Positions 53,699-62,805 are shown, numbered from the stretch's first letter. The stretch: DNA of 64,000 bases from Lactobacillus sp. CBA3605 (GCF_002970915.1 NZ_CP027190.1:1178001-1242000), one strand, 5' to 3'. Notes: generated by a model from the letters alone, not told the origin. Program-made: numbers and translations.

Positions 53699-54685
53699 TT
53701 AATTAACTGCTTTAAATTGTTGACTTGTTGCTAATGGGAATTCAGCTGGTTCAGCAGCGTTCATTAAGTCGGCCGTTAAAGCAACCCGCGTGATGGTTTG
53801 ATCATTATACGGTTGCATATAAAAAGCTGGTTCGTTCATACTCATATAAGCACGATACTGCGTATAATCAGCAGAGCCATCATCTTTAATCTTAACACCC
53901 TTAGGAATTTCAACAGAATTTAACATGTGTGACAAAGCGTTTACGGCCGCAGCATCCGTAGTGACAGCTTCCGTATGCGTCCGCATAAAGACTGTCCGGA
54001 TAAAGCGTGATGGTGACGTATAATCGCCAGGCATCCCTAAAGCCCCAGTACCGGGACCAAAAGCTTTGACTTCTAAATCGCCATATTGTCGATTAACATG
54101 TGATTCTGGTTGCAATTCAACGTAGTTACTGAGGTTCTTCAAGTGCCAATCAAAATCTGGTGAATTCGTCATAACGCCCACTGGATTCTTCATGAAATGA
54201 ATGCCATCAGCTTCTTGCTCTAAAACATAGGTTGCCCCACTACGATCACTGATGATCCAATGCAATGGTACTACGATGTTCAATAAAGGCGCTGCAGCTT
54301 CTGTAATGTGCAACCCATCTAAGCGGTCACCTAATTCAGCAGCACTCTTTAAATTACCTAAGAGCCACATGACAAGTTCATGTGGGGCTAAATTAGTCTT
54401 ACCGTCAACCGGTTCTGCGGCATAATGCGCTTGACCGGAAAAATACAACGCCGCTGCGCTCACACCAAATTCATTGACACCATCAACGAGCACGTAACCG
54501 TTCAAATCACGGCCAGTACCCACAAAACTATAAGGGGCATCAAAACCGGTCGCGTTGGTCACGCTGGTAAAGTGATGGTGCCGTGGAATAGCCACTGGCC
54601 GACCACCGAGTTCAAATCCAAAATCCATTGTCCGGGCTAAGAATTGATCACCACCCGTGGTTTGATACGTTAAACTTGTACACAT
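53699..54685 (-). CDS. Choloylglycine hydrolase family (bile salt hydrolase / penicillin V acylase-like)
   Basis: A 328-residue Ntn hydrolase. The nucleophile Cys2 becomes the N-terminus after Met removal; R18 and D21 are in FLARTMDFG, and the Asn-containing VMTNSPDFDWHL and RFIRTVF segments complete the active site. The family deconjugates bile salts or cleaves penicillin V or acyl-homoserine lactones. The FELGGRP start resembles the acylase-like branch rather than the main plantarum Bsh1, so bile activity is uncertain. The gene is single with its own terminator. Confidence 0.87.
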   Translation of the reverse strand: MCTSLTYQTTGGDQFLARTMDFGFELGGRPVAIPRHHHFTSVTNATGFDAPYSFVGTGRDLNGYVLVDGVNEFGVSAAALYFSGQAHYAAEPVDGKTNLAPHELVMWLLGNLKSAAELGDRLDGLHITEAAAPLLNIVVPLHWIISDRSGATYVLEQEADGIHFMKNPVGVMTNSPDFDWHLKNLSNYVELQPESHVNRQYGDLEVKAFGPGTGALGMPGDYTSPSRFIRTVFMRTHTEAVTTDAAAVNALSHMLNSVEIPKGVKIKDDGSADYTQYRAYMSMNEPAFYMQPYNDQTITRVALTADLMNAAEPAEFPLATSQQFKAVN

Positions 54686-54776
54686 GGGACTTCACTTCCT
54701 TGATTTAAGTACTCCCATCTTAGCACCTAAATCAATTCGATACACGTATTTACACAATTAATTTACCCTAATCAGT

Positions 54777-56861
54777 TTAATCTTTAATCCGTAAGGTCAT
54801 CGCATTAATCGCCACGATTACAGTACTAAGTGACATCACAACCGCCCCAACCATTGGATTTAAGATAAAACCGATTGGTGCTAATACCCCGGCGGCCAAC
54901 GGAATCGTAATCACGTTATATCCTGCACCCCACCATAGGTTCTGCGTCATCTTGCGCGTTGTTTGCCGTGCAAGTTCGAGGAATTCAACCACATCGTTGG
55001 GATTACTCTTAACTAAAACGATATCTGCCGAATCAATCGCCACATCCGTCCCAGAACCAATCGCAACCCCGATATCCGCACTGGCTAAGCTAGGCGCATC
55101 GTTAACCCCATCACCAATCATCATGACATGGCTACCGTCGGCTTGATATTTTTTAACTAATTTCGCCTTATCTTCTGGTAATAGACTCGCATGAACGGTC
55201 GTAATGCCAAGTTGTTTAGCGACCACTTGCGCACTTTGTTCATTATCCCCAGTTAACATAACCGGTGTGATGTGTTGCGCGATTAAGCTATCAATCAAGT
55301 TCTTCGCTTCTGGCTTAATCTGATCCCCTTGTGCCACATAACCTAAGACTTGGTCAGCTTGAATTAAGAAGCTAACTGAGTTTCCGGCCGAGGCTAACCG
55401 ATTGAATGTCGCTTGATCATAAGCTAATTTTTTGCGATCCAAGTAAGCCGCTGAAACGATTTGAACCGTTTTTTCGGCCACGGTCCCACTAAGACCAACC
55501 CCGGTAATTTGATGCACATCACTCGCTGTTGCTGGCGTTAATTGCTGCGCTTTAGCTGCTTTCAAAATTCCGACCGCTAACGGATGACTTGACCCATTTT
55601 CCAGCCCCGCCATAATCGCTAAAACATCATCTGCTTTAAGTGACTCAGTGGTACTTTGATAGTCAGCCACCTTGAAGTTTCCGGCAGTTAACGTCCCCGT
55701 TTTATCCATTAACGCATAATTCAATTTTTTCACTTGTTCCATGGCATCCCGATTTCGCATTAACAATCCATGACTGGCCGCAATCGCTGTACTCCGTGCA
55801 ACCACTAGTGGTACCGCTAAACCTAATGCATGGGGGCAGGCAATGACTAAGACAGTCACTGCAATGGATAAAGCTAACGCAAGGTTACCAAAAATCATCC
55901 AAACGATAAAGGCGACAATCGCCACGGTTAACGCCGCGTAGAACAATAATCCGGCCACACGATCGGCCATATTTTCTTGCGATGATTTAGCCGCTTGCGC
56001 ATCAGTGACCAATTTCATGACTTGCGCCAAGTAACCCGTCTCACCAGTCCCAGTAACCCGCATTTCAAAGGTTCCTTCACCATTGACCGAACCGCCGACG
56101 ACCTTGGCATCAGTTTGCTTTTCAACTAAGCGCGCTTCACCAGTAACCATCGCTTCATTAACACTGCTGGCACCACTAGTAATCACCCCGTCAGCTGGAA
56201 TCTTTTCACCAGCGCGAACTTGAACATGATCATCAGCAACTAATTCTGAAATCTTAACGTCTTTAGTTTCTCCAGCCACTACTTTGTGCGCTGTACTTGG
56301 TAACAACTTGGCCAAGTTATCCACCGCGGAACCGGCGTTCATTACAGTATTCATTTCAATCCAGTGACCGAGTAACATGATATCGATCAATGTAGCTAAC
56401 TCCCAGAAAAAGTCAGTGACCATTGGGGTGACTTGTAATAAGTTGTTAGCAACGACCGCATAAATACTGTACACGTATGCCACGCCAATCCCCATCGCAA
56501 TCAACATCATCATCGCTGGTTTACGGTTGGCCCATTCGGCTTTGGCCCCACTAAAGAATGGCTGACCCCCATAGATGAAGATGATCGTCCCTAAAATTGC
56601 GACCAGATAATCCGACCATGGCCGGAAAACAACTTGAAACGGTAAGCTGACGCCCATCATAGGACTCATAATAATGAGCGGTATCGTTAAAATTAATGAG
56701 ACCCAGAACTTCCGCTTTAAGTTCCCCATATGCATCATCTGGCCACCGCCCATATCCATGTCCATATCATGCATGTCCATTTTACTCATATCCATATCTT
56801 GCATATCCTGCTTTGAATCAGCATTCATATCGGTCATATTGCCCATATCTGCTTTTTTCAT
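54777..56861 (-). CDS. copB: Copper-exporting P1B ATPase, CopB type
   Basis: A 694-residue copper pump. The N-terminal ~50 residues are Met/His/Asp-rich (MDMSKMDMHDMDMDMGGGQMM). The ion motif is CPH at about 342-344 (VIACPHALGLAVP), the phosphorylated Asp386 is in LMDKTGTLTAG, and GDGVNDAPSLA follows. CPH marks the CopB branch, which exports Cu+ or Cu2+. The ATG at 56861 has GGGAGG 8 nt upstream. Two cop boxes lie upstream, and the CopY repressor gene is the next gene above with its own promoter and terminator. Confidence 0.93.
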   Translation of the reverse strand: MKKADMGNMTDMNADSKQDMQDMDMSKMDMHDMDMDMGGGQMMHMGNLKRKFWVSLILTIPLIIMSPMMGVSLPFQVVFRPWSDYLVAILGTIIFIYGGQPFFSGAKAEWANRKPAMMMLIAMGIGVAYVYSIYAVVANNLLQVTPMVTDFFWELATLIDIMLLGHWIEMNTVMNAGSAVDNLAKLLPSTAHKVVAGETKDVKISELVADDHVQVRAGEKIPADGVITSGASSVNEAMVTGEARLVEKQTDAKVVGGSVNGEGTFEMRVTGTGETGYLAQVMKLVTDAQAAKSSQENMADRVAGLLFYAALTVAIVAFIVWMIFGNLALALSIAVTVLVIACPHALGLAVPLVVARSTAIAASHGLLMRNRDAMEQVKKLNYALMDKTGTLTAGNFKVADYQSTTESLKADDVLAIMAGLENGSSHPLAVGILKAAKAQQLTPATASDVHQITGVGLSGTVAEKTVQIVSAAYLDRKKLAYDQATFNRLASAGNSVSFLIQADQVLGYVAQGDQIKPEAKNLIDSLIAQHITPVMLTGDNEQSAQVVAKQLGITTVHASLLPEDKAKLVKKYQADGSHVMMIGDGVNDAPSLASADIGVAIGSGTDVAIDSADIVLVKSNPNDVVEFLELARQTTRKMTQNLWWGAGYNVITIPLAAGVLAPIGFILNPMVGAVVMSLSTVIVAINAMTLRIKD

Positions 56862-56893
56862 TCTAATTACCTCCCAAATGTTTACACTTCGTT

Positions 56894-56931
56894 TACATCT
56901 GTAATTCATAATCAAGTTTACAATCGTAAAC
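56894..56931 (-). promoter_or_regulatory. Cop boxes upstream of copB
   Basis: TACATCTGTA (56894-56903) is a perfect TACANNTGTA cop box. GTTTAC-AATC-GTAAAC (56916-56931) is a second palindrome, the same type as the one before copY. Confidence 0.8.
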
Positions 56932-57001
56932 GATAATTGTCAAGTAACAGCCTCATTATTTAAACGATTATTTTAAATACCGGTCGGTAATTAAAGCATA
57001 T

Positions 57002-57039
57002 AAAAAAGTAGTGTGTCAGGCAAACACGACGCACTACTT
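57002..57039 (-). terminator. Terminator after copY
   Basis: A 12-bp stem, AAGTAGTGTGTC (57006-57017) with GACGCACTACTT (57028-57039), is followed on the minus strand by six U. Confidence 0.85.
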
Positions 57040-57067
57040 CACTCGCTTAACTTTCAAATTACTTTTC

Positions 57068-57502
57068 CTAACAAGTCGCCTCATCACCAGGCAAACAATC
57101 ACAGTCCACGGTGACTGGTGCGGTGGCCGCCTTACGCGCCAACTCCGCTTGTAATTTCGTAATATCGGCTTGACTAAGCGTTAACTTACCGACTAGATCA
57201 GTTAACGTTTGACCGACACGCATCTGACAAAGGTGGCCAAACAACGTCTCAACCGCTTCATCCATCGACGGTTGTTCTGCAACCGTTGGATAGTACGTAA
57301 ACGCCCGGCCATTCTTTTCGGCCCGTAAGGCACCCTTTTTAATCAACCGCCCTAGCAAAGTCTTAACTGTAGCCGGCTTCCAGCCCATCTTTTCAGCCAT
57401 GATTTCGGCCATTTGACTACTGGTCACATGACCCAACGTCCAAGTTACCCGCATTACTTCCCATTCAGCGTCACTAATTTCAATTTTTGTTTGTGCTTCC
57501 AT
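57068..57502 (-). CDS. copY: CopY/TcrY-family copper-responsive repressor
   Basis: A 144-residue BlaI/CopY winged-helix repressor. DNA-binding residues are in VTSSQMAEIMAEKMGWKPAT followed by VKTLLGRLIKKG. The C-terminal tail ends CDCLPGDEATC. The usual CopY tail is CxCxxxxCxC, so the last pair is spread and the final CxC is a single Cys. The ATG at 57502 has AAGGGTGG upstream. A palindrome at 57541-57556 implies autoregulation. It controls copB through cop boxes. Confidence 0.9.
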   Translation of the reverse strand: MEAQTKIEISDAEWEVMRVTWTLGHVTSSQMAEIMAEKMGWKPATVKTLLGRLIKKGALRAEKNGRAFTYYPTVAEQPSMDEAVETLFGHLCQMRVGQTLTDLVGKLTLSQADITKLQAELARKAATAPVTVDCDCLPGDEATC

Positions 57503-57540
57503 TTGATTAACCACCCTTCTACATTTAATAATCCACTATA

Positions 57541-57556
57541 GTTTACATTCGTAAAC
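57541..57556 (-). promoter_or_regulatory. Cop-box-like palindrome upstream of copY
   Basis: GTTTAC-ATTC-GTAAAC, perfect 6-4-6, centred about 46 nt before the copY start. It is the same form as the upstream copB box. Confidence 0.75.
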
Positions 57557-57699
57557 AATAAAAAGCAACTTTCTTTTCCTTTACACTAGCGTATATGACT
57601 ATTTTACCGCTAACCATCGGAATCCGGTTCGACTTATTGAACCAATTATAATTCTATACTACAATGTTGATAAATAGATTTATTTAGGAGGAGATTGTT

Positions 57700-58350
57700 A
57701 TCTATAAATTCTTTGTTCAGCCACAAGTTAATGAGCAAGATCATTCCATTTATGGTTATGAAGTTTTATTACGGGAACAGCAAAATGATACTTGGACTTT
57801 ACCCACCAACTTTTCTGAAATTCCATTAAAGGAACAAGCCAAGCTGTTAAAACAAACTGCAACCGCACTTAAAACTTCACTCACTAATAAGGTCATTGCA
57901 TTTAATCTAGACCACGAACAAGTGATTAACCCTCTAACCTTGGGCACGATTGTTGCATTGAAAAAACAGATTAATCCTTCAGCCTTAACCATCGAATTCA
58001 CCGATGCGCCAACTCTAGAAGAAGTCCAACAATACAGCATTCTTCTCCATCAAAATGGCATGCAATTAGTCCTAGACGATGTCGGCACCGGCACTAACAC
58101 CTATGAGAATATCAAAGACATGTTACCTTACGTTGATCAGATTAAATTTTCGATGCAAAACTTGCGTATGAGCGGTGAAGCCAATAAGATACCAGAGCTA
58201 CTCGCTTTTTGGAGTAAGATTGCTCGTGACTATCGGTTAACCATGATTCTTGAAGGCGTCGAGGATCAACATGACCAGGCCTTAGCTGCTAAGTTTGGCA
58301 TTACGATTCATCAAGGGTACTTATATGGTAAGCCCACATTGCCAGCTTAA
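57700..58350 (+). CDS. EAL-domain protein (c-di-GMP phosphodiesterase) with apparent AUC start
   Basis: A ~216-residue stand-alone EAL domain. The sequence YKFFVQPQVNEQDHSIYGYEVLLREQ contains the EAL-equivalent EVL; further motifs are the Asn/Glu strands (AFNLDHEQ, LTIEFTD), LDDVGTG, ILEGVEDQ and HQGYLYGKP. No ATG, GTG or TTG occurs at the natural start: AGGAGG (57686-57691) is spaced 8 nt before ATC at 57700, exactly where a Met codon is expected. The first standard start downstream (GTG 57922) would remove the EVL motif. Followed 23 nt later by a GGDEF gene. Confidence 0.8.
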   Translation: MYKFFVQPQVNEQDHSIYGYEVLLREQQNDTWTLPTNFSEIPLKEQAKLLKQTATALKTSLTNKVIAFNLDHEQVINPLTLGTIVALKKQINPSALTIEFTDAPTLEEVQQYSILLHQNGMQLVLDDVGTGTNTYENIKDMLPYVDQIKFSMQNLRMSGEANKIPELLAFWSKIARDYRLTMILEGVEDQHDQALAAKFGITIHQGYLYGKPTLPA

Positions 58351-58373
58351 CTTCATTTGGGGGTCCGATTAAT

Positions 58374-59504
58374 ATGACACTTGCGCATTGGTACGTGCCA
58401 TCACTAATAACCAGTATTTTTTTCTTGCTCGGTATGATTACCTTATATTGGCTACTGGCTGATCGTGCTATCCATTACTTCGAACAACGTAATCATACCG
58501 TTAATCAAGAACACGTCCGCACTGTGGTTGGCATAGGTTACATGGCTATTTTTATTTTGTGTTTGCAATTACTCGTTAGTCATCAACAAAATAGCTGGGT
58601 TTTCATGAATTTTCAACTCTTTGCAGTCGTCTTCGTCAGTTACTTCTTATTATTAAATATCAAGTTATGGCAATGGGGACTAACGGCCGTTTTGTTCATG
58701 ATTATTAATGGCACGATTTTTGAATCTTTATCCTGGCTATATACATTAATTTTGATTGTTTTCTTCTTCATCATGAAACTTTTAAAACGACATAAGCAGT
58801 ACAATCATTGGGATTTTATCAACTACTTAGTCATCACAATGGGATTTGCAGCAATTCTCTGGGGGATTGTCGCTTGGCGGTTACAACTATCGCCTAAGCT
58901 AGTTGGCGCTGAATTAGGCTATATGTTAATTATGTTAACTATCGTCTACTTTTATATCAACTTACTTTATCGCGATGCCGCCACGTTGGCCCAACTCACT
59001 TACAGTACTAATTTTGATGAATTAACTCATGCTAAAAATTATTTTGCTTTTCGAACTAACTTTGGACATGACTTTGAAGATGACCGTACGCAACAGCGAC
59101 CATTTACCATTATGCTGTTTGATATTGATCACTTCAAAACCATCAACGATACTTACGGCCATTTGGCTGGTGATTATGTGCTAACCCGATTAGCGGGCCT
59201 GATTGAAACTTACTTACATGAACTCGATTCAGACTTAGTCCTCTACCGAACGGGCGGTGAGGAGTTCACGATTCTGTTCAATAACTATCCACTAGCCACG
59301 ACACTCCCGCAGGCGCAAACCATTGCCGAACTGATTCGTACCGCAGACTTTAATTATGACCATCAAACGATTCATGTTAGTATTTCCGTGGGATTAACAC
59401 AACAACGGGTGACGGATGATGATAGTACCGCCTTATACAAGCGGGCTGACACCTACCTTTATCAGTCTAAGAATCATGGCCGTGACCAAGTTACTGCCAA
59501 ATAA
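58374..59504 (+). CDS. Membrane GGDEF diguanylate cyclase
   Basis: A 376-residue protein with about six or seven helices in the first ~205 residues, then a GGDEF domain. The substrate motif FDIDHFKTINDTYGHLAGD and the active site YRTGGEEFTIL are intact. The I-site position (RxxD before GGEEF) reads LDSD, so product inhibition is doubtful. It makes c-di-GMP, probably in response to a membrane signal. It forms an operon with the EAL gene, giving a matched synthesis/degradation pair. Confidence 0.9.
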   Translation: MTLAHWYVPSLITSIFFLLGMITLYWLLADRAIHYFEQRNHTVNQEHVRTVVGIGYMAIFILCLQLLVSHQQNSWVFMNFQLFAVVFVSYFLLLNIKLWQWGLTAVLFMIINGTIFESLSWLYTLILIVFFFIMKLLKRHKQYNHWDFINYLVITMGFAAILWGIVAWRLQLSPKLVGAELGYMLIMLTIVYFYINLLYRDAATLAQLTYSTNFDELTHAKNYFAFRTNFGHDFEDDRTQQRPFTIMLFDIDHFKTINDTYGHLAGDYVLTRLAGLIETYLHELDSDLVLYRTGGEEFTILFNNYPLATTLPQAQTIAELIRTADFNYDHQTIHVSISVGLTQQRVTDDDSTALYKRADTYLYQSKNHGRDQVTAK

Positions 59505-59519
59505 ATCTGATTTCAACTT

Positions 59520-59562
59520 AAAACCGGTGGTCCAGAGATAACATCTCTCGGCCACCGGTTTT
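59520..59562. terminator. Terminator hairpin
   Basis: AAACCGGTGG pairs with CCACCGGTTT, and an inner AGAGA/TCTCT stem continues it. It lies between the GGDEF gene and a convergent unknown gene. Confidence 0.85.
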
Positions 59563-59578
59563 GGCATTAAATCACGAT

Positions 59579-59854
59579 TTAGTTCACTTGCTGACTAAAA
59601 CGAGTTAATAAAATCATTAACGTTGGCACTGTAGTTGGATAATCAGTCGCATGGGCTAATAAATAACTTTCTAATTTACTTTGATACAACGTTATAGTTG
59701 TTATTTGACCGTTGGTTTGTAATAACGTCCGTCGAAATTCATTCAATAATTGTTGTAACTCGGCTTGAACTGAATCCGAGCGATCTAAGGTTAATGCCGC
59801 CCGACTAATGGCGTCCACGACCATCACGGGTGTAATTGTTGCGCTAGTTGTCAT
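59579..59854 (-). CDS. Hypothetical small helical protein
   Basis: A 91-residue helical protein: MTTSATITPVMVVDAISRAA, then VQAELQQLLNEFRRTLLQTNG and ITTITLYQSKLESYLLAHAT. The four-helix layout resembles small bacteriocin-immunity proteins (EntA_Immun fold), but no bacteriocin gene lies nearby and no specific motif confirms this. The ATG at 59854 has GGGGGCC 8 nt upstream. A bidirectional hairpin follows. Confidence 0.5.
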   Translation of the reverse strand: MTTSATITPVMVVDAISRAALTLDRSDSVQAELQQLLNEFRRTLLQTNGQITTITLYQSKLESYLLAHATDYPTTVPTLMILLTRFSQQVN

Positions 59855-59994
59855 TTTTAATTGGCCCCCGCCCTTTTTAGAATAACCTCCAGTATACACC
59901 GCCCGCTGAAAAAAGTTAGCACTAAGTCCGGAAATTGCCGGGGTGATTGAAATATGTTAGGATATTCCATTACCTAACTATGGAGGTTTTTCGA

Positions 59995-60411
59995 TTGAAA
60001 CCAAACTCAAAACTTTTTATGCGGCTACAAGCCTTTATGCGCGGCCGTTATGGTCAAAACGACACGCTTAATCGCGTTTTAAATAACACTGCGTTATTAC
60101 TTATCTTAGTGGGTATCTTCACCCGTCTAACTTGGTTAACTTTAATCGCCTTAATCCTATTAGTCGTTAGCTATTGGCGCCTTTTTTCTAAAAAAATCTA
60201 TCGGCAAGTTGCCATTAACCGCACTTTTCAACGTTTCTGGCGACCCTTGGTGCGGCCGTTCACTCGCATGGGTTACCGCATTAAACAGCGGTGGCATTAC
60301 CGTTTCTTTCATTGTGCGCAATGTCAGCAACGGATTCGGGTCCCACGTCATCACGGCCATGTAAGGGTCACTTGTCCAAAATGTGGGCATCAATTTAAGG
60401 CTCGAACTTAA
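59995..60411 (+). CDS. Membrane protein with C-terminal zinc ribbon
   Basis: A 138-residue protein with two adjacent transmembrane helices (LNRVLNNTALLLILVGIF and LTWLTLIALILLVVSYW), then a basic linker, then a zinc ribbon with FHCAQCQQ and TCPKCGHQF. The start is TTG at 59995, because GGAGG lies 8 nt upstream; an ATG at 59980 is part of the ribosome site. Function unknown. It ends at a hairpin overlapping the stop codon. Confidence 0.75.
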   Translation: MKPNSKLFMRLQAFMRGRYGQNDTLNRVLNNTALLLILVGIFTRLTWLTLIALILLVVSYWRLFSKKIYRQVAINRTFQRFWRPLVRPFTRMGYRIKQRWHYRFFHCAQCQQRIRVPRHHGHVRVTCPKCGHQFKART

Positions 60412-60442
60412 TTTCTGAAAAGCTAAAAAAAATTTCAGAAAT
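60411..60442. terminator. Inverted repeat at the zinc-ribbon gene end
   Basis: ATTTCTGAAA (60411-60420) pairs with TTTCAGAAAT (60433-60442). There is no T run after it; an A run fills the loop. Confidence 0.5.
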
Positions 60443-60516
60443 CGCTTACGAAAACAACGCTTTTCTGTTACAGTGACCTATTGTGGTTACTGTTTCAAAA
60501 AAGGAGATCTCGTTTT

Positions 60517-61947
60517 ATGCAAACCAAGTCACACAGTAACCCAACCTTAATCATGATTGGGTTATTACTCGGGGGCTTTGTGGGAATGTTCAGTGAAACG
60601 GCTTTGAACATTGCCCTCCCTCAATTAGAACAACAATTACATGTTAATACCGGGACCATTCAATGGCTCGTGACGGGCTACTTACTAATGGTCGGCATCG
60701 TCTTACCGCTATCAAGCATGTTAACGAAACATTTTACTACGCGCCAACTAATCATCTTTGCCTTAGTTGATTTCATGGTTGGGGCAATTGTTTCGGCGTT
60801 AGCACAAACTTTCGTCCTATTATTAATCGGCCGGATGATTCAGGGGATTGCCACTGGACTCATCTTACCCTTAATTTTCATTGTTTTGTTAGCGGTTTAT
60901 CCACCACAAAAACGTGGTGCCGCCATGGGATTAGTCGGGTTAGTCATTATGTTCGCACCGGCCCTCGGACCAACTATTGCGGGGATTATTCTGGGAAGTC
61001 TCTCTTGGCATTGGATTTTTTGGTTATTCGTACCTTTACTTGCAGTTGCCCTCATTATTTCAATTATTTTTATGCAAAATGTTTCCGAAGTCACCAAGCC
61101 TAAAATTGATGGCTTATCAATTATCTTATCATCGGTTGGATTTGGTGGGTTAGTCGTTGGTGCCAGCTTAGCCGGTGATCGCGGTTGGGGTAATCCGTTA
61201 GTGCTCATCGCCCTTACTATCGGGATTGTCGCACTATACTTCTACTGTCACCGCCAACTACACTTGGAAACGCCAATTTTAAACTTACGCGCCTTTAGCT
61301 TTAAAAAATTCAGCGTCGGGACCGTCTTAGTCATGATTGACTTCGGCATCATCATGTCATCTATGTATCTCTTACCCATGTATTGGCAAAAGGGCTTGCT
61401 CGCACCCGTTGCGATGACAGGGATTTTGATGTTACCTGGTGGGATTATCAATGCGGTCATTTCGGCAACTTCTGGTCATCTCTTTGACAGTTATGGGGCT
61501 CGCTACTTAACTCGTGGTGGCTTTGCGTTAACCTTTATTGGCGCATTAATGCTTATCTTCACGACGACACACTCGAGTTATTGGTACGTTGTTTTAGCCC
61601 ACGTCATTCTCATGATTGGCGCCCCATTAGCCATGTCCCCTGCTCAAACTTATGGGTTAAATGCTTTACGGGGACCCGTTGCCGCTGATGGCAGTACCAT
61701 TCTTAACACCTTGCAACAAATCCTTGGCGCCCTAGCAACCGCAATCGCCACTAGTCTATTGGGCATCGGCCAAAGTGCGAGTCACGCGACTGGTGCAACT
61801 GCCTTTGTCCATGGCGTTCACTACGGATTTTGGTTCACACTAGCGTTGTCAGTATTAGGCTTTATCATCTCCCTAATGGTCAGCAATCAGCCTGAAAAAT
61901 CAATTGATCCGTTGGCTGACAAATCGGCTGCTACGGCCAAACAATAA
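60517..61947 (+). CDS. MFS multidrug exporter, DHA2 family (14 helices)
   Basis: A 476-residue drug/H+ antiporter. SETALNIALPQLEQQL, VQWLVTGYLLMVGIVLP and GRMIQGIATGLILPLIF are the helix 1, 2 and 4 signatures of the EmrB/LmrB group. It belongs to the same family as the pump at 13622-15034. The substrate is unknown. The ATG at 60517 follows AAAGGAGAT. A terminator follows. Confidence 0.88.
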   Translation: MQTKSHSNPTLIMIGLLLGGFVGMFSETALNIALPQLEQQLHVNTGTIQWLVTGYLLMVGIVLPLSSMLTKHFTTRQLIIFALVDFMVGAIVSALAQTFVLLLIGRMIQGIATGLILPLIFIVLLAVYPPQKRGAAMGLVGLVIMFAPALGPTIAGIILGSLSWHWIFWLFVPLLAVALIISIIFMQNVSEVTKPKIDGLSIILSSVGFGGLVVGASLAGDRGWGNPLVLIALTIGIVALYFYCHRQLHLETPILNLRAFSFKKFSVGTVLVMIDFGIIMSSMYLLPMYWQKGLLAPVAMTGILMLPGGIINAVISATSGHLFDSYGARYLTRGGFALTFIGALMLIFTTTHSSYWYVVLAHVILMIGAPLAMSPAQTYGLNALRGPVAADGSTILNTLQQILGALATAIATSLLGIGQSASHATGATAFVHGVHYGFWFTLALSVLGFIISLMVSNQPEKSIDPLADKSAATAKQ

Positions 61948-61978
61948 CTACAATTAACGCTACTTTGATGCGCTGCTT

Positions 61979-62012
61979 AAGTGCCTAACCACCCAATATG
62001 GTTAGGCACTTT
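61979..62012 (+). terminator. Terminator hairpin
   Basis: The 13-bp arm AAGTGCCTAACCA pairs with TGGTTAGGCACTT. The U tract is short (TTCTAT). Confidence 0.8.
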
Positions 62013-62176
62013 CTATATCCGAAATATTAGCCATGCTTTACATAACGTGAACTACTCGGCCTTGAATGATCGAGCTTTTGAGAACACTGCTAACTTACAC
62101 AATAGTGCGAGCACTATGCCCAGCGGTTACAGCTATTCATCACGTCTTTAAAAGAACGTGTTTCCTCGCCTAATTT
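62013..62176. other. Intergenic stretch with no clear feature
   Basis: About 160 bases after the MFS terminator and before the next gene's terminator. I see no frame, promoter or strong hairpin. Confidence 0.5.
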
Positions 62177-62222
62177 AAAAAATGTTGCAAGTAATCAAGC
62201 TAACGGCTTCATTACTCGCAAC
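62177..62222 (-). terminator. Terminator after the 178-residue membrane protein gene
   Basis: GTTGCAAGTAAT pairs with ATTACTCGCAAC (one mismatch), with an inner GCC/GGC pair region. On the minus strand six U follow. Confidence 0.75.
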
Positions 62223-62268
62223 AAGATTATAAGACACTAACATCACTGATACGCAGAATAAATCTATT

Positions 62269-62805
62269 TTAAGCATTTAAGAAATACAAAATTAGCTTCG
62301 TCAATAATTGTAAGAATTGTGTGTGAAAAATAGCTGGTAATAACCAGATACATACCATTAATACCGTAATTATTGTTCGCAAGACAAGAATCTTCGTAAA
62401 GTTTGCTTTCGAAATTAACGTTAAATATGGTATAGGATAATTAGTACAATACTTATATTTGAAACTCGGCATAAGGACACCTAGAAACATATATAGTCCA
62501 GATGCCACAGCTAATAATATTAGGCACAAGATATAGTGCTTAAGGGCTTCGGAAATAACTGCGCTCCAGCCAATAATCAGAGCAAGTAAGCCACCATAAA
62601 TCGTTATTCTATAAAGTTTGTTCTTTTTATACTCATAAGCAGTTCCAAGATTGATTTTTTTCTTTATCGTTCTCTTTTGAGAGTAGCTTATTTTTTTGTC
62701 AAACTGGAAAATATTTGGCATAAAGATTGTAATTAAAATAACAACAGCCAGACCTATCAATAAAATGATCCAAATTAATAACAGAAAAATTAAATTTAGT
62801 GACAT
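62269..62805 (-). CDS. Hypothetical multi-span membrane protein, A+T-rich
   Basis: A 178-residue protein, not recognised, with about four helices: LIFLLLIWIILLIGLAVVIL near the start, a basic loop KKISYSQKRTIKKKINLG, then three more, ending LQLLTKLILYFLNA. The gene is visibly A+T-richer than its neighbours (many Ile/Lys/Asn codons with A or T), which may indicate transfer. The ATG has GGAAAGGG upstream. It is single. Confidence 0.6.
   Translation of the reverse strand: MSLNLIFLLLIWIILLIGLAVVILITIFMPNIFQFDKKISYSQKRTIKKKINLGTAYEYKKNKLYRITIYGGLLALIIGWSAVISEALKHYILCLILLAVASGLYMFLGVLMPSFKYKYCTNYPIPYLTLISKANFTKILVLRTIITVLMVCIWLLPAIFHTQFLQLLTKLILYFLNA

Noticed and set aside
57922-58350. Short EAL protein from the GTG at 57922
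   Set aside because: It would lack the catalytic EVL region, while the frame upstream is clearly EAL-like and follows AGGAGG.
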